Source of the DNA: Vibrio pelagius
Lineage (GTDB): Bacteria > Pseudomonadota > Gammaproteobacteria > Enterobacterales > Vibrionaceae
Assembly (NCBI RefSeq): GCF_024347575.1
Contig: NZ_AP025505.1
Span: 331,605-395,604 of the forward strand
DNA length: 64,000 bases
Direction of reading: 5' to 3'
A program made the translations under genes and the position numbers. Of the stretch, positions 21,883 through 29,211 are shown piece after piece. A model generated the notes under the pieces. That model did not search any database. It was given only the letters and a program-made list of their open reading frames with translations, and was not told the DNA's origin. Positions within the stretch are counted from its first letter, which is position 1. Each line of letters opens with the position of its first letter.

Positions 21883-21993
21883 ATGACGTACTCGAAGGCT
21901 TCAGAATACGAGGGCTATGCCATGACCGCAAGGGCGGCAGGTATTAAATGGATGTTTAGTCGCCTAAATGATAGGGTTGTGTTTTTAAGTTGA
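21883..21993 (+). CDS. Small ORF of 36 codons, uncharacterised, possibly a gene remnant
   Basis: An ATG-initiated frame in the porin/alpha-galactosidase gap encodes 36 residues (beginning MTYSKASEYEGYAMTARAAG) before a TGA. Its base composition is less AT-rich than the surrounding non-coding DNA. No clear ribosome-binding site is present. I recognise no family. It could be a decayed fragment of a gene once located between the two operons, or chance. Confidence 0.25.
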   Translation: MTYSKASEYEGYAMTARAAGIKWMFSRLNDRVVFLS

Positions 21994-22129
21994 TGATAAT
22001 AAAAGCTTTTACATAGAGAGAAATGGGTGTTTATATCGAAGATGTTTGTGTCAGTGAAGACGTAGACGTATATTCTTTCTCAAAAGTAGCCACCAAATAT
22101 AAGCAACTCCAACCTCTCAATAAGCTATG

Positions 22130-22157
22130 TTAATTATGGAAACGTTTCCATAATTAA
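22130..22157. promoter_or_regulatory. 28-bp perfect palindromic LacI/GalR-type operator upstream of the alpha-galactosidase gene
   Basis: The core TGGAAACGTTTCCA is flanked by TTAATTA and TAATTAA arms, giving perfect dyad symmetry over 28 bp. The centre is CG, as in LacI-family operators. It ends about 70 bp before the alpha-galactosidase start codon. Confidence 0.9.
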
Positions 22158-22228
22158 GGGTTCGTCACAGATTATTTCGAAGATTTCATTATGATGCGAC
22201 GTAATTTCCAGTTTCAAGGTAAGACAAG

Positions 22229-24352
22229 ATGATGGATAAAACACTGGTTGAGCTAACAGGCCAACAAACGCAGCTGATAGTAGAGCTTGGGGACCATGCA
22301 GAGATCCTACATTGGGGGAAGAATGTCAGCGGTGACTACAAAGAGTATCGCAGAGCTTTGTATCGCCCGGTGCCGTACGGGCGTTTGGACAATGATGTTT
22401 CGATGACTTTAAGCCCAGAGCTTGGTCGTGGTTTATTTAGCAGTCCTGGTGTTGAAGGGCATCGTAATGGCCAGGATTGGGCTCCGGTATTTGTTATCCG
22501 TCATGTTGAAGAAAACCAGAATGGCATCGTGGTTGAGAGCGAAGACGTTATTGCTGGCTTGCTTTTAAAAACTGAACTGATTTTAGATGTCAATGACGTG
22601 GTTAAAACGCGTCACACGCTCACAAATAAAAAAGAGGGTGTGTATCAGGTCAATCGCCTTGCGAATACCTTGCCTTTGCCTGCGCGTGCGAATGAGCTAA
22701 TGACATATTACGGTCGTTGGGTTCATGAATTTCAAACTGTTCGTCAACCGTTGCTACAAGGCGGTTACCAACAAGAGAACCGTCGTGGGCGCACATCTCA
22801 TGAACACTATCCGGCGTTAGTTGTTGGTACTGCACACTTCGATGAGATGAATGGCGATGTATGGGGCTTCCACTTTGCATGGAGCGGTAATCACCGACTG
22901 CGTGTTGATGTTAAGGCCGATGGTCGAAGATATATGCAAGCAGAGGTGATTTATCTTCCGGGTGAAATCGCATTGGAAGAGGGTGAAAGCTTGACGACAC
23001 CTTGGTTGTACGCAAGCCATAGCAATACAGGTTTGAATGCCATGAGCCATCACTTTCATGCTCATGTACGCGAAGCTATTTTACCAAGAGATTTTACTGA
23101 TAAGTCTCGTCCTATTCACCTCAATACATGGGAAGGCATTTACTTCGATCACGATCCAGAATACATCATGTCGATGGCAACTCATTCGGCAGAGATGGGT
23201 GTAGAGCGCTTTATCATTGATGATGGCTGGTTCAAAGGGCGCAACGGAGATAAATCTGGGCTAGGGGATTGGTTTTTGTGTGAAGCCAAATACCCGAATG
23301 GTTTACGCCCGATTGTGGAACACGTAAACAGTCTGGGAATGGAATTTGGGTTGTGGTTTGAGCCAGAAATGATCAATAGAGATTCAGATCTGTATCGCTC
23401 TCATCCTGACTGGCTATTGGCAGTCGATGGCTACGAGCAACCAACAGGTCGTAATCAATATGTCATCAACCTGCAAAATGATGATGCGTTTAACTTCTTG
23501 CTTGAGCGACTGGACCATTTCCTTTCGACCTACAATATCGCTTACATCAAGTGGGACATGAACCGCGAAGTCGTTCAGCCAGCGCACTTAGGTCAGGCTG
23601 CGGCGCACAATCAAACCCAACGTTACTATCAGTTAGTGGATAAAGTTCGTGAAAAGCACCCGCAAGTGGAGATTGAATCTTGCGCGGCGGGCGGCGGCCG
23701 TATTGATTATGAGGTTTTAAAGCGCACACATCGATTCTGGGCTTCAGACAATAACGACGCACTTGAGCGTCAAACTATTCAACGCGGTATGAGCTACTTC
23801 TTCCCGCCAGAAGTAATGGGCAGCCATATTGCTGCGAGCCACTGTCATAGTACGCGCCGTCGTCACAGCATCGAGTTCCGTGGGCTTACAGCCCTGTTCG
23901 GTCACATGGGGATTGAGCTTGACCCAGTGAAAGAAGATCAAGCGGAGAAAGAGGGCTTTGAACGCTACATCAAACTACACAAAATGTTGCGTCCATTACT
24001 GCACAGCGGTAGTACTTGGCGGATCCCTACTGACGATAAAGCGCACCAAATTCATGCGGTTGTCTCTAACGATCAGTCGGAAGCTGTAGTGATGGTTGCA
24101 CAGCTCGCGATGCCAACCAATTCATTGAGTGGTCATTTGCGTGTCCCCGGATTGGATCCACAAGCGACATACCGAGTAACGGTATTGGATAAACCGTCTA
24201 ACTACGACGATATCGTGAACTATCAGCCTCCCTGGACGGAATCTGGCTGCGAACTATCAGGTGATTGGTGCGCAGAGGTCGGTCTCACGATGCCTATCTT
24301 GGATGCCGAGAGTGCCATGTTAATCAAGCTTCAGCGTATCGATATCGCATAG
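22229..24352 (+). CDS. Alpha-galactosidase, GH36
   Basis: This 707-residue cytoplasmic enzyme releases alpha-linked galactose from melibiose and raffinose-family sugars. It has the GH36 layout: N-terminal beta-supersandwich (about 1-300), TIM barrel (about 300-620) and C-terminal beta domain. The nucleophile is Asp443 in KWDMNRE and the acid/base is Asp507 in WASDNNDALERQ. GFWFEPEMIN-like and CAAGGGRID segments support the family. It has no signal peptide, so substrate must be imported first. The ATG at 22229 follows AAGG; a second ATG is the next codon. Unlike E. coli melA (GH4), this is a RafA/AgaA-type enzyme paired with a MelB-type transporter. Confidence 0.95.
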   Translation: MMDKTLVELTGQQTQLIVELGDHAEILHWGKNVSGDYKEYRRALYRPVPYGRLDNDVSMTLSPELGRGLFSSPGVEGHRNGQDWAPVFVIRHVEENQNGIVVESEDVIAGLLLKTELILDVNDVVKTRHTLTNKKEGVYQVNRLANTLPLPARANELMTYYGRWVHEFQTVRQPLLQGGYQQENRRGRTSHEHYPALVVGTAHFDEMNGDVWGFHFAWSGNHRLRVDVKADGRRYMQAEVIYLPGEIALEEGESLTTPWLYASHSNTGLNAMSHHFHAHVREAILPRDFTDKSRPIHLNTWEGIYFDHDPEYIMSMATHSAEMGVERFIIDDGWFKGRNGDKSGLGDWFLCEAKYPNGLRPIVEHVNSLGMEFGLWFEPEMINRDSDLYRSHPDWLLAVDGYEQPTGRNQYVINLQNDDAFNFLLERLDHFLSTYNIAYIKWDMNREVVQPAHLGQAAAHNQTQRYYQLVDKVREKHPQVEIESCAAGGGRIDYEVLKRTHRFWASDNNDALERQTIQRGMSYFFPPEVMGSHIAASHCHSTRRRHSIEFRGLTALFGHMGIELDPVKEDQAEKEGFERYIKLHKMLRPLLHSGSTWRIPTDDKAHQIHAVVSNDQSEAVVMVAQLAMPTNSLSGHLRVPGLDPQATYRVTVLDKPSNYDDIVNYQPPWTESGCELSGDWCAEVGLTMPILDAESAMLIKLQRIDIA

Positions 24353-24404
24353 AGCTATAACTTTTCAATAGAACGAAAATCGCTCTCTCAACAAGGGAGA
24401 AAAT

Positions 24405-24436
24405 GCCGCACAAGTCTGAGGTTTGTGTGGCTTTTT
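24405..24436 (+). terminator. Rho-independent terminator after the alpha-galactosidase gene
   Basis: GCCGCACAA pairs with TTGTGTGGC (one G-T pair) and is followed by TTTTT. It lies about 50 bp after the stop codon and separates this gene from the downstream symporter. Confidence 0.85.
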
Positions 24437-24459
24437 GTGTTTCTTTGTAATATCTTATT

Positions 24460-24478
24460 GATAATTGTTATTATTATC
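24460..24478. promoter_or_regulatory. Fur-box-like palindrome upstream of the melB-like gene
   Basis: GATAATTGTTATTATTATC matches 15 of 19 positions of the classical Fur consensus and has outer arms GATAAT/ATTATC. The surrounding DNA is very AT-rich, so chance resemblance is likely, and iron control of a sugar symporter would be unexpected. Confidence 0.25.
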
Positions 24479-24572
24479 AATTGTCGTAACTTGCTAATTT
24501 AAAGGAGAAAAATATTTATATTTTGTAGCGGTTTCCCATGTTCGTGCTCGATGTCTCATTTCTGTAATTTTA

Positions 24573-24588
24573 ATGGAAACGTTTCCAT
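24573..24588. promoter_or_regulatory. LacI/GalR-type operator upstream of the melB-like gene
   Basis: ATGGAAACGTTTCCAT is a perfect 16-bp palindrome with the same core as the operator before the alpha-galactosidase gene. It lies about 130 bp before the symporter start. This is the third copy in the locus. Confidence 0.88.
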
Positions 24589-24718
24589 AAGGCGGTTTTT
24601 GATCACAGTAAGGTGGCGAGTGTGTGAGTAGCATTACCCTCGAAATATAAATAAAAGACGTCGACGTTATTCATTCTAGTTAGGGGAGTGAACAGCAGTA
24701 CGACACTAAGGAACTAAA

Positions 24719-26092
24719 ATGTCTGATAAAATTACTCTACAAACCAAGCTGTCCTACGGCCTCGGAGCTCTCGGCAAAGATTTTGCCTGCGCACCTATCT
24801 ATATCTTCTTAATGTTTTACTTTACGGATGTCGCAGGTCTCTCTGCCGCTTTCGTGGGTACGATCTTTTTAGCTGCGCGTATCATTGATGCGGTGACCGA
24901 CCCTATGATGGGAGTCATTGTTGATAATACGCGCTCAAAATTCGGTAAATTCCGCCCTTGGATTGTGATTGGTACAGTACTGAACGCTATCGTGTTAGTC
25001 GGCCTTTTCAGCACCCATATGTTTGAAGGCACAACTCTGTACATCTATGCGGCAGCGGCGTACATCCTATGGGGTCTTACCTACACCATTATGGACATCC
25101 CTTACTGGTCAATGATTCCGGCACTGTCGAGTGAGCGTCAAGAGCGTGAAAAGTTGGTTGTGTGGCCACGTCTTTTTGCAAGCCTTGCATGGTTTATTAC
25201 GGGTACTTATGGCCTCCACATCGTGGGTGAACTAGGTAACGGTAACCAAGGTGACGGTTTCTTCAATGTTGCTATGCTGATTGCAGTTTTGTTCGTGATG
25301 AGCGCATTCTTGATTGCACGTAACGTGAAAGAGAAAGCAGCGCCAGCTAACGCAAAACCAGCAGAGAAGTTTAGCTTTAAAGATGTGCTAACTATCATCG
25401 GCAAGAACGATCAGCTGAAAGCATTGATTGGTACTGTTCTGTCGTTCCAAATTGCTAACTTACTTGTTGGTGGCTTCGCAATTTATTACTTCTCTTACGC
25501 ACTTGGAAACGCAGAACTATTCCCTGTTTACATGGCGGTTGCGGGCGCAGCAGAAGTAGCGGGTGTGTTCTTGTTCCCACGTATTGCGGCATTTCTACCG
25601 CGTAAGCTGTTATGGCCTATCGCTTGTGGCTTCCCAATTCTGTCTTGCGTGCTTCTACTACTGATGGGCTTCATCGCTCCAGCTAATGCGCTAATGATTG
25701 GTATGGCAGGCGCAGCAATCAAGTTCGGTGTCGGTATTGCGAACGCTCTGCAAACGGTAATGCTGGCAGACGTCGTGGACTACGGCGAACACAAAACAGG
25801 TCGCCGCAGCGAGAGTGTTATCTTCTCTGTGCAAACTATGCTTGTGAAATTCGCAGGCGCAGCGGGTGGCTTCATTGTTGGTGTTGGCTTATCAGTTGTG
25901 GGTTACGTGCCAAACGTAGAACAATCAGCAAGCACCATTATGGGACTGGAATTCATGATGATCGGCCTTCCAGCAATCATGATGACAATCAGTGGCCTTA
26001 TCTACCAACGCTACTACCGCCTGCACGAAGGCTTCAATAAAAAAGATACCGACCAAGTAGAGCAGAGTGAACGAGTAACTGCAGAAGCGTAG
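24719..26092 (+). CDS. melB: MelB-type galactoside:cation symporter (GPH family)
   Basis: This inner-membrane secondary transporter of 457 residues has twelve predicted helices. Its N-terminus closely parallels E. coli MelB: LQTKLSYGLGALGKDFA, then the cation-site region ARIIDAVTDPMMGVIVDNTRSKFGKFRPW and the loop YTIMDIPYWSMIPALS. The sugar/Na+ site aspartates in helices II and IV (DAVTDP region and MDIPYW) are present. It should import melibiose and perhaps lactose, supplying both the alpha- and beta-galactosidases of this locus, since no LacY is visible. AAGGA precedes ATG 24719. It has its own LacI-type operator and a strong downstream terminator. Confidence 0.9.
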   Translation: MSDKITLQTKLSYGLGALGKDFACAPIYIFLMFYFTDVAGLSAAFVGTIFLAARIIDAVTDPMMGVIVDNTRSKFGKFRPWIVIGTVLNAIVLVGLFSTHMFEGTTLYIYAAAAYILWGLTYTIMDIPYWSMIPALSSERQEREKLVVWPRLFASLAWFITGTYGLHIVGELGNGNQGDGFFNVAMLIAVLFVMSAFLIARNVKEKAAPANAKPAEKFSFKDVLTIIGKNDQLKALIGTVLSFQIANLLVGGFAIYYFSYALGNAELFPVYMAVAGAAEVAGVFLFPRIAAFLPRKLLWPIACGFPILSCVLLLLMGFIAPANALMIGMAGAAIKFGVGIANALQTVMLADVVDYGEHKTGRRSESVIFSVQTMLVKFAGAAGGFIVGVGLSVVGYVPNVEQSASTIMGLEFMMIGLPAIMMTISGLIYQRYYRLHEGFNKKDTDQVEQSERVTAEA

Positions 26093-26141
26093 ACTTTCTA
26101 ATCTATTGAGCTTAAGTAGAGACATAAACCTCAAATTATAT

Positions 26142-26175
26142 AAACCAGCCTATAGTGATTTAGGCTGGTTTTTTA
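26142..26175 (+). terminator. Rho-independent terminator after melB
   Basis: AAACCAGCCTA pairs perfectly with TAGGCTGGTTT around an 8-base loop, followed by a T-rich run. It lies 50 bp past the melB stop, between melB and the converging mnh operon, and might also act weakly on the minus strand. Confidence 0.92.
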
Positions 26176-26231
26176 TTCGGACAGCAACAGAACATTCACC
26201 TTTTCACTTCCACCAACAAACAGCACACGTT

Positions 26232-26531
26232 CTATTTCTTGTTGTTTCTCCAGATTTGATAACCACTTTCTTGCGTCGCCTTACCTAGCAAGTGTGCCGC
26301 TACCGGGGCGGTGATAAAGATAAATAACATTGTACCAATTACTCGTGAAATCACCGTGATATCCGGTATCGCGATTGCCACCGCCAATAACAGTGAAGCT
26401 AAGCCCACCGTGCCGGCTTTGGTTGCTGCGTGCATTCGCGTGTAAAGATCGGGCATTCGTAAAATTCCAAGGCTCGCGATAAGTGTAAACAAGGTTCCGA
26501 GACAGAGTAAAATCCCAACGATAATGTCCAT
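26232..26531 (-). CDS. mnhG: Na+/H+ antiporter Mrp/Mnh subunit G
   Basis: This 99-residue inner-membrane subunit belongs to the multi-component Mrp cation/proton antiporter. It has three hydrophobic helices and the MnhG hallmark LGILRMPDLYTRMHAATKAGTVG near residues 22-45. It starts at 26531, overlapping the mnhF stop by one base (TAATG), and is the last gene of the operon. MrpG is required for assembly of the full complex but its individual role is unclear. Confidence 0.93.
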   Translation of the reverse strand: MDIIVGILLCLGTLFTLIASLGILRMPDLYTRMHAATKAGTVGLASLLLAVAIAIPDITVISRVIGTMLFIFITAPVAAHLLGKATQESGYQIWRNNKK

Positions 26532-26827
26532 TACGCTTCTCCTTTTCTTTTGAAGATCAACCTCGCAAAGGCAATGGTTCCAAGGAAAGCCACTAGACCG
26601 AGTGTGATAGCAATATCCAATAGAGATTGTTGTCCACTCTCTAGGGTATAAACAGCAATAAAGCCCACTGTTAAAAATGAAATCAGGTCAAGTGCTATCA
26701 CTCTGTCGGCCAAGGTGGGACCAAGAACCAAGCGAATGAATGCCATCAAAACACTGAGCAACAAACCAATATAAGCGAACGTGATACTCATCTGTAACCA
26801 ACTACTTACTTGTAATCCATCAGCCAC
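26531..26827 (-). CDS. mnhF: Na+/H+ antiporter Mrp/Mnh subunit F
   Basis: This 98-residue membrane subunit has three helices and the conserved RLVLGPTLADRVIALDLIS. The start is GTG at 26827, supported by a GGAGGTG site six bases upstream; an internal ATG at 26791 would also leave the conserved part intact. It overlaps the mnhE end by 8 bp. MrpF homologues have been linked to solute efflux, and it is part of the antiporter complex here. Confidence 0.92.
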   Translation of the reverse strand: MADGLQVSSWLQMSITFAYIGLLLSVLMAFIRLVLGPTLADRVIALDLISFLTVGFIAVYTLESGQQSLLDIAITLGLVAFLGTIAFARLIFKRKGEA

Positions 26828-27296
26828 GCGTCACCTCCAAAATCCGTTTCTCTAAACCGTCTTTGATTTCCTGAATAACCTTTTCGTGCTCTGGCGCAAA
26901 CATCGCATGTACAACCAAATGCTTTTTGTCCGGCGTGACATCTAAACTCAAGCTTCCCGGTGTCAGAGAAACCATGTTTGCGAGTAAGGAGATTTCTAAA
27001 TCTGACTTAACATCCAGCGGTACATAGACAATATCTGGCTCACTCAAATGAGTTGGTGTAACCACATCCCAAACAACTTTCGCTACCGATATCATCATTT
27101 CGTAACAGAAAAAAAAGAACAAGCTGACCAAAGCGCTAAAGCGTCTGAAGTAACTGGTTTTTAATCCAAATGGTTGGCTTAGCCATAGAGCGAAAAAACC
27201 GACCACAAAGCCAAGAATGAAATCGATACTGGTATAGTTGCCATTTAATAGCATCCAGGCCAGAGCGAGAAATAAGTTTAAAAAGAGATAAATCAC
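26820..27296 (-). CDS. mnhE: Na+/H+ antiporter Mrp/Mnh subunit E
   Basis: This 158-residue subunit has two N-terminal hydrophobic helices and a soluble C-terminal domain containing the family signature LLANMVSLTPGSLSLDV near residue 105. The start is GTG at 27296, overlapping the mnhD TGA (GTGA). It is needed for full antiport in characterised Mrp systems and structures the membrane domain around subunits A and D. Confidence 0.92.
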   Translation of the reverse strand: MIYLFLNLFLALAWMLLNGNYTSIDFILGFVVGFFALWLSQPFGLKTSYFRRFSALVSLFFFFCYEMMISVAKVVWDVVTPTHLSEPDIVYVPLDVKSDLEISLLANMVSLTPGSLSLDVTPDKKHLVVHAMFAPEHEKVIQEIKDGLEKRILEVTRG

Positions 27297-28861
27297 TGGT
27301 TACCTCCCATCGTATTCAATGTCACGTTTTGAGCTATTTCGTTGTCAACTATTACACTGTTAGCCAATGCACTCTCTCCAAGAACTGCTTTTACGTAAGC
27401 TTGGGGCTCAATCAACTGTTCTGCGGCGAGTTCTGCAAATTGGTAAAAAGGCTCGGCTGCCAAACCAATAATCAGACTTAAGGTGGTCAATGTGGCTATT
27501 GGCACGCAATATAATCCTTTTGTGTACTTGTTCATTGGCTGCGCTTTCAGTGTTTGCTGAGGCTTTTTCCAAAACACTTCGTTCCAGATCTTGGTCATCG
27601 AGAACACCGTTAACAGCCCCACTAAAAGCGCCGCACCTGCAAGCCAATACAACTCGGTTTGCAAGCTAGATTTGATGACAAGGAACTTGCCCCAGAAGCC
27701 CGATAAAGGTGGAAACCCCGCCAGGGAGAATGCAGGAATGAGAAACAAGAAAGCGAGCCAAGGCATGGCTTTGTAAACGCCGCCTAATTGCCCCAAGTTG
27801 CCCGAGCCATATTTACGCTCGATAAAGCCGCCAATCAGGAATAAATTTGCTTTTACTATGATGTGGTGCACGATGTAAAAAATCGCGCCCGCAATGGCAA
27901 GCGGCGTGTAGATCGCCAATCCCATGATCATATAACCAATCTGGCTAATGATATGGAAAGAGAGAATCTTTTTAATGTCGTACTGGCTCGCGGCCCCCAA
28001 TACGCCAGTTAACATCGTAAGTCCTGCCACCCACATCAAAGTTGGCTGCCAACCGCTTTCTGATAGTGGGAAAATCAAGGTGAACACACGGATTAATGCG
28101 TACACCCCAACCTTGGTGAGCAACGCAGCGAATAGTGCGACAACCGCGCTCGGCAACGTATGGTAAGAAGCTGGAAGCCAAGCAAAAACAGGAAACAACG
28201 CCGCTTTAATTGCAAACGCGAATAGGAACAGTACGGCAAGTAAGGTATTGGTGTCAGACGGAATCTGTGCGGCTTTGGCGTGTAAATCCGCAAGGTTCAA
28301 AGTCCCTGTTGCGCCATAGAGCAAGCCAATCGCAAGCAAGAAGACCAAGGTCGAGATTAGATTGAGTATCACGTACTTTACTGCTCCATCCACTTGTTGC
28401 TTTGAACCGTCCAAGATCATTAAACCAAACGATGCTATCAACATCACTTCAAACCACACGTAGAGGTTGAAAATATCTCCGGTAAGAAACGCACCATACA
28501 CACCGGCCAACAAGACATATATCAGCGCATGAAACGTGCCGTAAGACGCCTTTTCTTGCAGATCGCCCATGGCATAAAACACGCTCACGACACTAATAAT
28601 GGCCGTCACCAACACCATGGCGACCGCGAGATAATCTGCCACAAAAACAATGCCGAATGGTGCCGCCCATTGACCAAAGGCTACTGCTTGTGGCCCACCG
28701 TTGATAACATCGTGCGTCAACAATGCCGCAATCACCAAGGTTGCCAATGCGCTTGTGCCACTTATCGCATCCACCAGCGCTTTGTTACGTTTCGCGCAGA
28801 AGATGGCGACAGCGGTAAGAAGAGAAACAACTACGGGTAACGTCAACCAAATCGTCGTCAT
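27293..28861 (-). CDS. mnhD: Na+/H+ antiporter Mrp/Mnh subunit D
   Basis: This 522-residue, fourteen-helix proton-translocating subunit is homologous to complex I NuoM/NuoN. The conserved FEVMLIASFGLMIL segment contains the key Glu of helix V. The lysine helix AFAIKAALFPVFAWLPASY and HIISQIGYMIMGLAIY follow. It pairs with subunit A to exchange cytoplasmic Na+ for protons. The C-terminal 50 residues are an unusual hydrophilic tail. The ATG at 28861 overlaps the mnhC stop (ATGA). Confidence 0.95.
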   Translation of the reverse strand: MTTIWLTLPVVVSLLTAVAIFCAKRNKALVDAISGTSALATLVIAALLTHDVINGGPQAVAFGQWAAPFGIVFVADYLAVAMVLVTAIISVVSVFYAMGDLQEKASYGTFHALIYVLLAGVYGAFLTGDIFNLYVWFEVMLIASFGLMILDGSKQQVDGAVKYVILNLISTLVFLLAIGLLYGATGTLNLADLHAKAAQIPSDTNTLLAVLFLFAFAIKAALFPVFAWLPASYHTLPSAVVALFAALLTKVGVYALIRVFTLIFPLSESGWQPTLMWVAGLTMLTGVLGAASQYDIKKILSFHIISQIGYMIMGLAIYTPLAIAGAIFYIVHHIIVKANLFLIGGFIERKYGSGNLGQLGGVYKAMPWLAFLFLIPAFSLAGFPPLSGFWGKFLVIKSSLQTELYWLAGAALLVGLLTVFSMTKIWNEVFWKKPQQTLKAQPMNKYTKGLYCVPIATLTTLSLIIGLAAEPFYQFAELAAEQLIEPQAYVKAVLGESALANSVIVDNEIAQNVTLNTMGGNQ

Positions 28862-29211
28862 TCATCCTCCTCAGAACGTCGCATCGCATCCACATCTGCC
28901 GAGCCCGCTTCGAAATATGCGCGGTAAAACAACATTAATGCAAACACCAACAAACCAAAGCCAATCACAATGGCAGTCAGAATTAGGGCTTGAGGAAGCG
29001 GGTTTGCCGCACCTTCTGGTGGCAACACTGAATTCGTCTCAATCAATGGCGGTAGTCCGGGAGTTAAACGTCCAGCAGTGAAAATCGCAATGTTCACCGC
29101 ACTGCTCAACAAGATCAAACCAAATAGTAAGCGTAAGATGTGTCGTTCAAGCATGAGATAGACACCAGCCGCGACAAACACACCGACCACGAGACTCCAT
29201 AGTATTTCCAT
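28858..29211 (-). CDS. mnhC: Na+/H+ antiporter Mrp/Mnh subunit C
   Basis: This 117-residue subunit is homologous to NuoK and has three helices. It carries the conserved RHILRLLFGLILLSSAVNI and LPQALILTAIVIGFGL segments. Start and stop overlap the flanking mnhAB and mnhD genes, consistent with coupled translation of the operon. The C-terminus ends in an acidic tail. Confidence 0.94.
   Translation of the reverse strand: MEILWSLVVGVFVAAGVYLMLERHILRLLFGLILLSSAVNIAIFTAGRLTPGLPPLIETNSVLPPEGAANPLPQALILTAIVIGFGLLVFALMLFYRAYFEAGSADVDAMRRSEEDE

Larger units (their letters stand above)
21450..22228. other. Divergent regulatory region of the galactoside locus
   Basis: This 779-bp gap separates the lamB-like and alpha-galactosidase genes. 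It holds two LacI-type operators (21529-21542 and 22130-22157), a weak CRP-like half palindrome TGTGATATCTATCGCG at 21590-21605, and a 36-codon ORF at 21883-21993 that may be a remnant. It is longer than a divergent promoter needs, so a gene may have been lost here. Confidence 0.6.
24353..24718. other. Intergenic region between alpha-galactosidase and melB-like genes
   Basis: The 366-bp gap contains a terminator (24405-24436), a Fur-box-like palindrome (24460-24478) and a LacI-type operator (24573-24588). The melB-like gene therefore appears to have its own promoter instead of being co-transcribed with the alpha-galactosidase gene. Confidence 0.7.

Noticed and set aside
28529..28840. Plus-strand ORF of about 100 codons inside the mnh operon
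   Set aside because: It is antisense to mnhD, has no ribosome-binding site and no family features. Similar antisense frames across lacZ and mnhA were dismissed for the same reason.
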